A stretch of DNA of 33,127 nucleotides from Oscillatoriales cyanobacterium CG2_30_44_21 (GCA_001873375.1 MNZA01000048.1:1-33127); one strand, 5' to 3'; positions 17,649 through 25,710 are shown, counted from the first letter of the stretch. Notes: a model not told the origin generated them from the sequence alone. Made by a program: numbers and translations.

Positions 17649-18380
17649 TTAGAGCGGTATGTAATCGTCTGGACATTTGATCTCTTTACCATCAAATTTT
17701 GGTAAGCCACTTTCTTTGGTTGTGGGTTGTTGCGATTCGCAACGAACTGAGAAGGTATTAATATCAGAGCCAGAATTAACGAGATAAGCAAACCCAACAT
17801 AGCTCTTGAGTCCATCTTTTTTAGCGATCCCTGTGTTGACAGCAATGCCAGGGTAATTTTTGATGTTTACCGTTTTAATTGAGTCAACAATTTTTGTTGT
17901 ATATCGATAGTTTTCTGATTCTGATTGAACGCCAATGCCAAGCTCATCGATTGTTTTCCCCCATCTACTCCTTTCTAAAAAATGGGCTTGTTGACTTTTA
18001 TTCATAGAGCCTACATAGGTCTTTGCTTCTGATTGCCTTGCTTTGGTTGCTTGATTTGCAAGGGGATTAGCCTGTAGGTTAGCGCCCTTGGGCAAATCAA
18101 CGACATCAGATACCTTTATGATCTTGCCGACTTCGATCGCTTCTGCGTTATTGCTAGGATTGAGAGCAATAACTTTGCCTTCATTGTTGATCACAACTGT
18201 GATCTCTGGTGTGCCTGCGGGTGCGCCATTGGTTTCTACTTTCCAAGTTCCTGCGACCTGTGTGGATTTACCCAAAAAGCTAGATGTCGCTAAAACAATT
18301 GCACCGACAACCAGCATTGATCCTGCGCCAAAGGCAAAGTAAAGCCAGTTTTTCTGACTACCTGAAGTTTGATGAGACAT
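17649..18380 (-). CDS. Type IV pilin-like G/H domain protein with single N-terminal membrane anchor
   Basis: A 243-residue protein. The C-terminal part, about residues 110-235, resembles the cyanobacterial Pilin_GH domain: AKTYVGSMNKSQQAHFLERSR, then DELGIGVQSESENYRY, and two cysteines (SVRCES, EIKCPDD). Pilins have an N-terminal GFTLIE-type helix. Here there is instead a plain membrane span, NWLYFAFGAGSMLVVGAIVLA, and no prepilin peptidase site. It is probably an anchored relative of the pilin head and not an assembled pilin. I start at ATG 18380 (MSHQTSGSQK); an in-frame ATG at 18401 would add MEIASPN. No pilus gene is nearby. Confidence 0.72.
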   Translation of the reverse strand: MSHQTSGSQKNWLYFAFGAGSMLVVGAIVLATSSFLGKSTQVAGTWKVETNGAPAGTPEITVVINNEGKVIALNPSNNAEAIEVGKIIKVSDVVDLPKGANLQANPLANQATKARQSEAKTYVGSMNKSQQAHFLERSRWGKTIDELGIGVQSESENYRYTTKIVDSIKTVNIKNYPGIAVNTGIAKKDGLKSYVGFAYLVNSGSDINTFSVRCESQQPTTKESGLPKFDGKEIKCPDDYIPL

Positions 18381-18441
18381 ATTTGGAGAGGCTATTTCCA
18401 TAAACTGTCATAAGTATAACTATAGATATCGATACTTACCA

Positions 18442-18482
18442 AACAAGCTATTGGAGGCGCAAAGCGCCACAAATAGCTTGTT
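18442..18482. repeat. Stem-loop upstream of the pilin-like gene
   Basis: Arms 18442-18460 and 18464-18482 have a few mismatches. Centre GC-AAA-GC. It abuts the next stem-loop with no gap. Confidence 0.6.
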
Positions 18483-18553
18483 AAAAAAACAGAAGGTTGG
18501 TTCTGCCCGCGTAGCGGACAGAACCAACCTTCTGTTTTTTTAGTTTACTTATG
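18483..18553. terminator. 28-bp stem-loop, repeat family A copy 2
   Basis: Arms 18483-18510 and 18514-18541 have one mismatch, centre GC-GTA-GC. A-run before and T-run after. The trailing TTTTTAGTTTACTTATG matches copy 1 at 8422. Located after the galT stop. Confidence 0.8.
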
Positions 18554-18563
18554 AGGAGCATTA

Positions 18564-19556
18564 TCATAATTCCCTCAAAAATTTAGCACTATCCTCTGGC
18601 ATCGCCGTATTGATATACATTCCACTGCCCAACTCAAAACCTGCGGCTTGGGATACTCGCGGCACGATCGCCAGATACCAATGGAAGTAATTGGCATGAC
18701 CCGAATCTGTCGGCATTGATCGAATCGTGAAATTATAGGCAGGATTATTTAATCCATAAAATAACTTCGCTAAGACTGTTTTGAGGGCAAAAGCAAGATC
18801 AGCGATCTCTAGATCAGAAATCTCGCCAAAGCAGGAACTATGGCATCGGGGAAAAACCCACATATGGAAAGGGGAAAGCGCCGCATAGGGAATAAAAGTT
18901 ACAAAATATTCTGTTTCTAAAACGATCCTTTCTTTCGCTTTTAGCTCATCAGCGAAGTTACGGCAAAATAAACATTCCCCCGTATCGTCAAAATAGTTTG
19001 CGGCATCAAATAGCCTCTGGCGAATTTGCGAGGGAACCACAGGCGTAGCCGTAATTTGCGAATGGGGATGTTCTAAAGACGTGCCTGCACTTTCACCATG
19101 ATTCTTAAAAATGATAATGCTTTCAATGCGCTTGTCTTGACAAATAATCTTGTAGCGCTGGCGATAGGCTTGGAAGATATCGCCAATATCTCTAATATCC
19201 ATCAGGGCGATCGTGGCATTGTGATGAGGATTTTCAATGAGAACTTCGTGATATCCCACACCCGTAATTGAGCGATGAATCCCTTCATTACAGCGCACAA
19301 GATCGCCTAGAGGAGAGAGAGCAGGATACTTGTTAGGAATTATTCGGACTCGCCAGCCGCGTTCATCTTCTAGTCTCAAGTATTCTATTTCTGAAGGATT
19401 TTCATTGCCTTTACAAAATGGACAATTCGATTTGTAAGCAGGGATTGGCGATCGCAGATCTTCAACAGGGCGGGCAAACTCGTGGGGACGTTTAGCTCGC
19501 TCGGTAGCGAAGATAACCCAATCTTTGGTAATGATATTTTGACGAAGATGGGACAT
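18564..19556 (-). CDS. galT: Galactose-1-phosphate uridylyltransferase family protein
   Basis: A 330-residue HIT-superfamily nucleotidyltransferase. Zinc-site cysteines are in CPFC (45, 48). The catalytic motif is EHPHSQ with H163 and H165, in which H165 would carry the uridylyl group. A second CLFC motif lies in the C-terminal half, and NYFHWYLAIVPR matches the later His motif of the family. GalT swaps UDP between glucose 1-phosphate and galactose 1-phosphate. Relatives include ADP-glucose phosphorylase, so the substrate is not certain. I start at ATG 19556; the longer frame reads through a palindrome and is repeat-derived. No galK or galE is adjacent. Confidence 0.85.
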   Translation of the reverse strand: MSHLRQNIITKDWVIFATERAKRPHEFARPVEDLRSPIPAYKSNCPFCKGNENPSEIEYLRLEDERGWRVRIIPNKYPALSPLGDLVRCNEGIHRSITGVGYHEVLIENPHHNATIALMDIRDIGDIFQAYRQRYKIICQDKRIESIIIFKNHGESAGTSLEHPHSQITATPVVPSQIRQRLFDAANYFDDTGECLFCRNFADELKAKERIVLETEYFVTFIPYAALSPFHMWVFPRCHSSCFGEISDLEIADLAFALKTVLAKLFYGLNNPAYNFTIRSMPTDSGHANYFHWYLAIVPRVSQAAGFELGSGMYINTAMPEDSAKFLREL

Positions 19557-19587
19557 GATAGCAATCCAGTAAAGTATGATCGCGTAA

Positions 19588-19653
19588 AGCCAAAATATTG
19601 TGAGGCAGCGCGCTGCCTCACAATATTTTGGCTCAGCGGCACAAAGCGATGTA
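19588..19653. repeat. 46-base perfect palindrome with family B leader
   Basis: 19588-19610 and 19611-19633 are exact complements, with no loop, meeting at GCAGCG|CGCTGC. An inverted leader (GGCACAAAGCGATGTA) follows at 19638-19653. It sits between the divergent galT and response-regulator starts. Confidence 0.75.
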
Positions 19654-19703
19654 AAGATGCTGTAATTACTTTGGCGGCAAACAGTCAAAATGTATAAAAA
19701 ACT

Positions 19704-20384
19704 ATGCGAATCTTATTAGTAGATGACGAAGAGGAACTAGCGGAACCTTTACAGAGAGTTTTAACAAATCAAGGATATGAAGTTGATAGCGCCAACAGTG
19801 GCGATCGCGGTTGGCAATTGGCGCAAACTGGTAATTATGATTTGCTGATTTTAGATTGGATGATGCCTGAGCGATCAGGAGTGGAAATTTGTCGGCAAAT
19901 ACGGCAACAGGGATATGCCACACCTGTGCTAATCCTGACCGCGAAAGATACATTAGACGATCGCGTGGAAGGACTCGATAGTGGAGCCGATGACTATCTG
20001 GTGAAACCCTTTGAGTTGCGGGAGTTGCTAGCCAGAGTCCGTGCTTTGCTGCGCCGTAAGCCCAATGTGGCAGCAGTCAATGAGTCAGTCAAACTGACTT
20101 ACGGGGATCTAGAACTTGATCGCAATAATCAAATTGTGCGGCGAGAACAGAGCGTGATTGCTCTCACGGAGAGAGAATATCAGCTTTTAGAATACTTTAT
20201 TCTCCATCCCAATCAACTCCTCAGCCATGAACAAATTTCCCAATATCTCTGGAAAGAAGGCGAAGACTCTCCCACCAGTAACGCGCTGGCGGCACAAATT
20301 AAACTATTGCGCCGTAAAATTGACCGCGATCGCCCCATATCGCTAATCAACACCGTTTATGGTAAAGGCTATCGCTTTGGCTAA
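19704..20384 (+). CDS. OmpR/PhoB-type response regulator, RppA-like
   Basis: A 226-residue two-component regulator. The receiver domain has the acidic pair D7/D8, phospho-acceptor D51 in LLILDWMMP, T79 and K101 (DDYLVKPF). A winged-helix DNA-binding domain follows from about residue 130 (LTYGDLELDRNN, LTEREYQLLEYF, SNALAAQIKLLRRKI, TVYGKGYRFG). The receiver, especially KDTLDDRVEGLDSGADDYLVKPFEL, is close to my memory of cyanobacterial RppA. That assignment is tentative. No histidine kinase is adjacent: the gene ends in a strong stem-loop and sodB converges on it. Its kinase partner must be elsewhere. Confidence 0.85.
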   Translation: MRILLVDDEEELAEPLQRVLTNQGYEVDSANSGDRGWQLAQTGNYDLLILDWMMPERSGVEICRQIRQQGYATPVLILTAKDTLDDRVEGLDSGADDYLVKPFELRELLARVRALLRRKPNVAAVNESVKLTYGDLELDRNNQIVRREQSVIALTEREYQLLEYFILHPNQLLSHEQISQYLWKEGEDSPTSNALAAQIKLLRRKIDRDRPISLINTVYGKGYRFG

Positions 20385-20430
20385 TAAAGCAGTGGCGGCG
20401 CTTCGCGCCGCCACTGCTTTATTAGCCAAA
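20376..20430. terminator. 26-bp perfect stem-loop including the regulator's stop codon
   Basis: Arms 20376-20401 and 20405-20430 pair perfectly, centre GC-TTC-GC. The left arm begins with TTTGGCTAA, the last codons and stop of the response regulator. The right arm is an exact inverted copy of that gene end. Confidence 0.85.
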
Positions 20431-20501
20431 AGCGTTGCTTTGCAGCGCTACTAAACAAACAAAAAAAGCATCGCTAAGCGATGCTTTTCTTGTTTGTTTA
20501 G
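20431..20501. terminator. Stem-loops between the regulator and sodB
   Basis: A small stem at 20431-20449 (AGCGTTGC-TTT-GCAGCGCT, one mismatch) is followed by a 24-bp stem, arms 20451-20474 and 20478-20501, with one mismatch and centre GC-TAA-GC. It ends 12 bases from the sodB stop. Confidence 0.75.
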
Positions 20502-20512
20502 TAAATGAAAAT

Positions 20513-21115
20513 TTAGACAGCCGCGAAGTTAGCAGCCACAAATTCCCAGTTGATCAGCTTTTCGACAAAGTTGCTCATGAAGTTAGGACGGCTATTTTGG
20601 AAGTCCAAATAGTAGGCGTGTTCCCAAACATCCATTGTCAAAAGTGGAACTTGCCCTTCATTGATTAAAGGATTTTCAGCATTAGCAGTTTTGGTGATCT
20701 TGAGTGTGCCACCTTCAGCTACTAGCCATGCCCAGCCGCTACCAAATTGAGTTGCGCCAGCATTTTTAAACTCGGTCTTAAAGTTTTCAAGGCTGCCGAA
20801 GCTAGCATTGATTGCGTCTAGCAAAGCACCAGTAGGAGCGCCGCCGCCAGCAGGCTTGATTCCATTCCAATAGAAGGTATGGTTCCAAACTTGAGCCGCA
20901 TTATTAAAAATGCCGGCTTTGCCTTCTTTATGGCTAATTTTGATTATCTCTTCTAAACTCTTGTCAGCAAGGTCGGTGTCTTTGATCAAGTTGTTGAGGT
21001 TATCGACATAACCCTTATGGTGCTTACCATAGTGAAATGCTAAGGTGTCGGAAGACATACCCGAATCTGCAAGCGCATCTTGGGCGTAAGGGAGTGTGGG
21101 AAGTTCAAATGCCAT
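20513..21115 (-). CDS. sodB: Superoxide dismutase, Fe type
   Basis: A 200-residue Fe/Mn-family dismutase that converts superoxide to peroxide and oxygen. Metal ligands are H28, H79, D162 and H166 (AFHYGKHH, VWNHTFYW, DVWEHAYYLD). Q75 in NNAAQVWNHT is the residue that marks the iron form, as does the AGGGAPTG segment. No signal peptide, so cytoplasmic. A Shine-Dalgarno-like AAAGGA lies about ten bases before the start. The gene converges on the response regulator. Confidence 0.95.
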   Translation of the reverse strand: MAFELPTLPYAQDALADSGMSSDTLAFHYGKHHKGYVDNLNNLIKDTDLADKSLEEIIKISHKEGKAGIFNNAAQVWNHTFYWNGIKPAGGGAPTGALLDAINASFGSLENFKTEFKNAGATQFGSGWAWLVAEGGTLKITKTANAENPLINEGQVPLLTMDVWEHAYYLDFQNSRPNFMSNFVEKLINWEFVAANFAAV

Positions 21116-21240
21116 TTTTGTATATCCTTTAAAGTTTGAAATGAAGTTCTAAGCTTTAAGTATTGTTACAATTATAGACGAGATTGTAAATCGTAGTGGC
21201 TGTTACAACTTTAAAAATTGCTTTATACCAACTAACTAAA

Positions 21241-21327
21241 GTGTAGTCACACTTCTGTGAATTGAAAACCAAACCCAGCATGGTTTTTCAAACCAAGAAA
21301 TGGCACAGCCATTTCTTGGTTTGTTAC
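21241..21327 (+). repeat. Repeat family C, copy 3
   Basis: TGTGAATTGAAAACCAAACC at 21256-21275, then a perfect stem-loop with arms 21289-21304 and 21308-21323, centre GC-ACA-GC. Same order as at 14266. The complement reads as a short peptide (NQEMAVPFLGLK...GFGFQF) like the false ATPase N-terminus. Confidence 0.8.
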
Positions 21328-21359
21328 TAAATGGTTCATATCAGCCCCTTGGCAAATCA

Positions 21360-21881
21360 ATGAAAAAAAGAGATCTTTTAATAACTGGTGCTGCCGCGAT
21401 CGCTGGCTCATGGTTATGGCAATCTTTACGATCGCCTGATCCCGAAATAGCGATCGCCTCAGACTCTGATCAACCCAAGAATGCAACTAAAAAATACAAA
21501 ATTATGAAAACCGAAGCCGAGTGGAAACAAGTCCTCACCCCCGAACAATTTCAGGTTTTGCGGAAGCATGGCACTGAGAGACCCTCTAGCAGCCCTTTAG
21601 ACAAGGAATACAGCCAAGGGGCTTATCATTGTGCAGGTTGTGACTTACCTTTATTTACGTCAGATACTAAGTTTGATAGCCGTACTGGTTGGCCGAGCTT
21701 TTTTGCTCCCCTCGAAGGAGCGATCGGCACAACTGTTGATAAGTCTTTGTTTATGCAGCGTGTGGAAGTCCATTGCAGTCGCTGTGGCGGTCACTTGGGT
21801 CATGTTTTTAATGATGGGCCCAAGCCAACGGGACAACGCTATTGCATGAATGGAGTTTCCCTCAAGTTCATTCCTGCTTAG
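21360..21881 (+). CDS. msrB: Peptide methionine-R-sulfoxide reductase with export signal
   Basis: A 173-residue MsrB that reduces methionine-R-sulfoxide in proteins. The catalytic cysteine is C162 in QRYCMNGVSLKF. Zinc is held by C91/C94 (CAGC) and C139/C142 (CSRC). FDSRTGWPSFF and GGHLGHVFNDGP are standard motifs. The first 22 residues, MKKRDLLITGAAAIAGSWLW, form a signal or anchor. A KKRDLL start is somewhat like a Tat signal, but the twin arginine is absent. So this MsrB probably acts in the periplasm or thylakoid lumen. I start at ATG 21360; the longer frame is repeat-derived. It is next to sodB but divergent from it. Confidence 0.92.
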   Translation: MKKRDLLITGAAAIAGSWLWQSLRSPDPEIAIASDSDQPKNATKKYKIMKTEAEWKQVLTPEQFQVLRKHGTERPSSSPLDKEYSQGAYHCAGCDLPLFTSDTKFDSRTGWPSFFAPLEGAIGTTVDKSLFMQRVEVHCSRCGGHLGHVFNDGPKPTGQRYCMNGVSLKFIPA

Positions 21882-21889
21882 CGATTGGC

Positions 21890-21970
21890 GGCGCTTTGCG
21901 CCTAATTAAACCCCAAAAATTTCTAGGCAAAGCATCACTAAAAAAGGCGGCGCTACGCGCCGCCTTTTTT
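21890..21970. terminator. Stem-loops between convergent msrB and the LptD-like gene
   Basis: A small hairpin GGCGC-TTT-GCGCC at 21890-21902 is followed by a perfect 14-bp stem (arms 21940-21953 and 21957-21970), centre GC-TAC-GC, between A- and T-runs. The right arm overlaps the stop codon of the minus-strand gene. Confidence 0.8.
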
Positions 21971-24011
21971 AATTACGAAGTTCCACTCCATTTTGAATAT
22001 TGGTTACATTGGCGGGGGGGCGCGTCCAGTTAAAGTCACTAATGCGGAGCAGCAACTCACCCAAACCTTGGGTAGGATTATACCGAATCACCACAGCGTA
22101 AGTGCGGCGAGCATATTCTAAGGAATAGGACGCATCAAATAGATTGCCAGTGTCGAGATTCCAGCTTTGTTGCACCCCAAAACGAATGGGACCATAGATC
22201 TGCTGCACGATACCTGCGGTCAGCGATCGCGTATCGGCGAGACGGTCAAACAAGAAAGGCGATCGCCCTGTGGAAAAAGCCTGTGTATAACTAACCGTCA
22301 GATTGGTGTAGTCAAAAAAGTCTTTGGCAAAACTGCCAACTTCCGCAGACAAGCCCAAAGTTCCAAATAGATTCGCTTGATTGGCACCATTGGAATAGAG
22401 AGAATTTACACCTTGCAACGCCATAAATGCATCAACTTTAGGCACAATCGGTTTGGGCGAAAATCGTAAACCAGTCTCTTTTGCCGCGGGCGCAGGTTCT
22501 CCACGATATATAGGAAAAGTTCGACTCAAAACAGCCGCACTCTGCAAGCGCAGCAAAGTGCCAACCGTATTGAAATTTTGGTCATCGCGGACAGCACTCA
22601 CTGCTTGCGCGGCAACTTGGTAGTTAAAATTTATTTGCGAGTCTCCCAGCACAAAATTGGGCGAAAGCAGAGTTGAACCCGTAATGTTGTTCACATCTTG
22701 GAAACCTAGGGAACCGTTAAAAATGCGATCGCGAAAGGCATATTGCGATAGCAAAGTATAGTTGCCAAAAATTGGAGTTTGATAGCTGGCATTAAACCGC
22801 AGCAAATTATCTAAACGCGAAAAGTCTAGTCCAGAAAGGCTAGCTCGCGCCGAAAAGGTCTGTCCATTATCAAAGTCTCCATTTAAAGTAGCAACCACGC
22901 CTAAAATGTCAAAACCTGAAAAGCCCCCCTGTCCTTCAGGACGGGAAAAAGCCCTTTGAATTAGCAATTGCGGTGATAGTTGAAAACTCAAATTTGGTTG
23001 CGTGATCACATCAAAACTCTGCTGGTAAAAAGCACCATCGCGATCGCGACGGTCAAAGCCAATCAAGGCAGGCGTAAATCGTTGAAAGCGATCAAGGATC
23101 AGGCTATTAATGGGCAACGGCAGGGAAAAACCTTGATCAAAAACAAGACGGGGCGATTCTAAATCCAGACGATTTTGGGTTGGGGAAATTGGAGTTAAAG
23201 TCGCTTTGCTAGTGATTATTTCCAGTTCGGGCGGACTGAATGGATCATTGGTGACGCGCAAATTTTCGGCTGTCCAAGTATCACCATCAATAATCAACCG
23301 TTCCGCAATAAACCCAACGCGGCGCACCTGTCCATCGCTGGAGTTGCTTGAGCCTGCGACCGCAACTGTCACTGAGCTGGAGGCAATTTCGGCAGGCGAT
23401 CGCGATACCTCCGAACTAGTCAGCGTACCAAGATCAACGGCTCCCGAAGCATTGAGCAATTCCCCTTTAATATCGCCATAGTTGTAAACCAGTCTTGTCC
23501 CCACAATTCTTTGATCGCCGCGTGTAAAAAAAACATTTCCCTCAGCAATTACCTCTTGGGTCTTAGTATTCAATTGCACCCGATCAGCCTTGAGATCTGA
23601 TTTTTTATAATTGATCGCCACATTGCCCTCAGCCACAAATATCTGAGTATTAATGTCATATTCTTGGCGATCGCTAATGACATTGAGCAAATCTCCCTGA
23701 GATGGATCTTTGGGTAAAACAGGTGCAGGCTTGTCTGTGGGCTTGGGCTTGGGAAGGCTGTTAGGTTTGATAGGACCCGCTTGAGCCAATACTTGCGGTA
23801 ACTGTGAGGCAAGCTGCCGTGCGATGGAATCAGGATCGGGCAACCTTTCAAGGAATAGCTGTAGCTGCGATCGCACTTCCGCAGGCAGTTGATCGATATT
23901 TTGGCGATCAGCTATGGGCGATCGCCTCAGCGCTTGAGGATCACTGGCTTGCCGAACTTCAGCGTAGGAGTGAAGTGGCGGTTGGGTTGAAGTCAGTAGT
24001 AAAAATTCCAT
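21969..24011 (-). CDS. DUF3769 LptD-like outer-membrane protein
   Basis: A 680-residue protein. Residues about 105-330 are LptA/OstA-like beta-strand repeats (YDINTQIFVAEGNVAINY, VQLNTKTQEVIAEGNVFFT, AENLRVTNDPFSPPELEI, NRLDLESPRLVFD). The C-terminal 350 residues look like a barrel with repeated aromatic and polar strands ending in LLLRISDFNWTRPPANV. This architecture fits the cyanobacterial LptD-like DUF3769 family, which would insert lipopolysaccharide into the outer membrane. The first 30 residues are not a clear signal peptide, and the region 30-105 is rich in Pro and Gln. The export signal could thus lie upstream of the chosen start. Same strand as dnaN, separated by a 27-bp stem-loop. 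Confidence 0.82.
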   Translation of the reverse strand: MEFLLLTSTQPPLHSYAEVRQASDPQALRRSPIADRQNIDQLPAEVRSQLQLFLERLPDPDSIARQLASQLPQVLAQAGPIKPNSLPKPKPTDKPAPVLPKDPSQGDLLNVISDRQEYDINTQIFVAEGNVAINYKKSDLKADRVQLNTKTQEVIAEGNVFFTRGDQRIVGTRLVYNYGDIKGELLNASGAVDLGTLTSSEVSRSPAEIASSSVTVAVAGSSNSSDGQVRRVGFIAERLIIDGDTWTAENLRVTNDPFSPPELEIITSKATLTPISPTQNRLDLESPRLVFDQGFSLPLPINSLILDRFQRFTPALIGFDRRDRDGAFYQQSFDVITQPNLSFQLSPQLLIQRAFSRPEGQGGFSGFDILGVVATLNGDFDNGQTFSARASLSGLDFSRLDNLLRFNASYQTPIFGNYTLLSQYAFRDRIFNGSLGFQDVNNITGSTLLSPNFVLGDSQINFNYQVAAQAVSAVRDDQNFNTVGTLLRLQSAAVLSRTFPIYRGEPAPAAKETGLRFSPKPIVPKVDAFMALQGVNSLYSNGANQANLFGTLGLSAEVGSFAKDFFDYTNLTVSYTQAFSTGRSPFLFDRLADTRSLTAGIVQQIYGPIRFGVQQSWNLDTGNLFDASYSLEYARRTYAVVIRYNPTQGLGELLLRISDFNWTRPPANVTNIQNGVELRN

Positions 24012-24045
24012 ACTTCAACTAAGTTTATACCAAATGCAGAAATCA

Positions 24046-24102
24046 CAATTAAAAAAAGGCTGTTGGCGGCGCATCGCGCCACCAACAGCCTTTTTTTAAT
24101 TG
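24046..24102. terminator. 27-bp stem-loop after dnaN
   Basis: Arms 24046-24072 and 24076-24102 pair with one mismatch, centre GC-ATC-GC. The arm overlaps the dnaN stop (24096). A- and T-runs border the stem. Confidence 0.8.
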
Positions 24103-25250
24103 CGAATTTGCACAGGCATTAATAAATAGGTCATCTTTGTTGCCCCAATCGGTACAAGTACCGCAGGGCTGGTGGGATTATTTAACTGAATTTGAATTTC
24201 ATTGCTAGGTAAAGCTTTCAGCCCATCCAGTAAATATTTGACATTAAAAGCAATTTCCACATCTTCCCCAGATACTTGAGCGGGCAAAGATTCGCGCCCA
24301 GTCGCCACATCAGGTGACTCTACTGATAGGGAAACTTCCTGCCCTGTGGAGTCAATGGTGATCTTGACAATGTTATTTTTTTGGTCAGCTAAAACTGCAA
24401 TTCTCTCCAGTGCCAAGAGAAACAACTTCCGTTCTAACGTAACCTGTCGCTCAAAACGATTGGGAATAAGCTGACGATAATTAGGATAAGTGCCATCTAG
24501 TAAACGCGAAATCAAGATTTGATTAGCACTTTGGAAAATCATGTTAGCGCGGTCAAACTTAACGGCGATCGCGCCCTCAGTCTGTTGGTTGAGCATCCGC
24601 TCCAACTCGCGCAATGCTCGGGCAGGGATGGTCACTTCCAAATTGGTAGTCACGGTGTCGCCCGTAACGGGTGGCTCATCAGCATCCAGAAAGCCTGTCT
24701 GCACAACTGACAAGCGGTGTCCATCGGTCGCCGCAAACTCAAGATGATCGCTATCGGCAGTCAAATGCACACCTGTCAAAATCCGCTTAGTCTCATCAGC
24801 GGAAGTGGCGAACAATGTCGAAGCTAACCCGCTCAACATCGCTTCGACAGGAAGGTAAGTTATTTGCCCATCATCGCCGATTTGCGGTAATTCAGGAAAC
24901 TCTTCCACGGGTAGCCCATGCATTTGATAGCGCCCAGAACCGCAGATGATGGAAACCATCGTGTTGTCCTTGTCCACGCTGAGGGTAATGTCTTCATCAG
25001 GCAGACGGGAAACAATGTCATTGAGAAGCTTGGCTGGCAGTGTAATTGATCCTGCTTCGACTACTTGCGACGCAAAGGAAACCTGAATACCAAGATTGAG
25101 GTCAAAAGCGGTCATACCAAGAGTTTGACTGGTAGCATCTGCGTCTATGCGGATATTTGCCAAGATCGGATGTGTGGGGCGGGAGGCAACAGCACGACCG
25201 ACAAGAGCGAGGTTAGCAGCAAGTTGGTTTTGAGGGCAGACTAGTCGCAT
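24096..25250 (-). CDS. dnaN: DNA polymerase III beta subunit (sliding clamp)
   Basis: A 384-residue clamp protein that forms a ring around DNA and tethers the replicase. The three clamp domains are visible in order: MRLVCPQNQLAANLALVGRAV with HPILANIRI; the middle with LFATSADETKRILTGVHL and ATDGHRLSVV; and the C-terminal VRIE-like end PTSPAVLVPIG followed by YLLMPVQIRN, which carries the conserved LMP pocket. Length and motifs are complete. It lies directly beside the predicted origin at 25251-26071, a common arrangement in cyanobacteria and other bacteria. Confidence 0.97.
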   Translation of the reverse strand: MRLVCPQNQLAANLALVGRAVASRPTHPILANIRIDADATSQTLGMTAFDLNLGIQVSFASQVVEAGSITLPAKLLNDIVSRLPDEDITLSVDKDNTMVSIICGSGRYQMHGLPVEEFPELPQIGDDGQITYLPVEAMLSGLASTLFATSADETKRILTGVHLTADSDHLEFAATDGHRLSVVQTGFLDADEPPVTGDTVTTNLEVTIPARALRELERMLNQQTEGAIAVKFDRANMIFQSANQILISRLLDGTYPNYRQLIPNRFERQVTLERKLFLLALERIAVLADQKNNIVKITIDSTGQEVSLSVESPDVATGRESLPAQVSGEDVEIAFNVKYLLDGLKALPSNEIQIQLNNPTSPAVLVPIGATKMTYLLMPVQIRN

Positions 25251-25399
25251 GGTGAAAAGTGTGGGTGAGAAATTGCTTGGGGAAAACTTTGTAAGGAATA
25301 TTCGGGACTGAATATTCTAATTTCTGTCTGGTCAACAGAATTCTCAACAGCAAATTAGAATCGTTCTGGATTAAGAAAAGTTTGAGAATGGAAGTTTAA

Positions 25400-25632
25400 A
25401 TCAGAATTTGAAAATAAATGAATTTTGGAATTGCAAATTAAAGAACTTTTTCGAGGAAGTTTTTTTGGATGCTTTAGCAATTTTAATTTTTCATTTGTGG
25501 GAGCCAATCATATCATCATTTGAATTTTTTGAACGTTTTGAAATTAATTTTTTTTAACCATTTCCAAAATATTCTTTCGTTATTTTTTCGTCCGATCTAA
25601 TAATTACGGATTTAAAGAATAAAAATATTAAA
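25400..25632. other. A/T-rich candidate DNA unwinding element
   Basis: Runs of A and T dominate, e.g. AAATTAATTTTTTTTAACC near 25541-25560 and AAAGAATAAAAATATTAAAT next to the trinucleotide repeat. It borders the leftmost DnaA boxes, as expected for the first strand-opening site. Confidence 0.6.
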
Positions 25633-25666
25633 TAGTAGTAGTAGGGGCTGTGGAAAATGTGGATAA
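25633..25666 (-). promoter_or_regulatory. DnaA boxes, GC spacer and DnaA-trio repeat
   Basis: On the minus strand this reads TTATCCACA (25666-25658), TTTTCCACA (25657-25649), a short GC-rich spacer, then TACTACTACTA (the plus strand has TAG four times in a row at 25633-25644), then A/T-rich DNA. The order box-GC-trio-A/T is that of the basal unwinding system described in Bacillus subtilis. Confidence 0.75.
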
Positions 25667-25710
25667 CTACAACAAATCTTTGTGCAATCATACTTCTAGC
25701 GATTTCTGCC

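Noticed and set aside
19557-19688. N-terminal extension of the GalT-family frame
   Set aside because: It is read from the palindrome at 19588-19633 and is not family sequence; MSHLRQ fits as the start.
21300-21359. Extension of the MsrB frame
   Set aside because: It is the translated right arm of the family C stem-loop.
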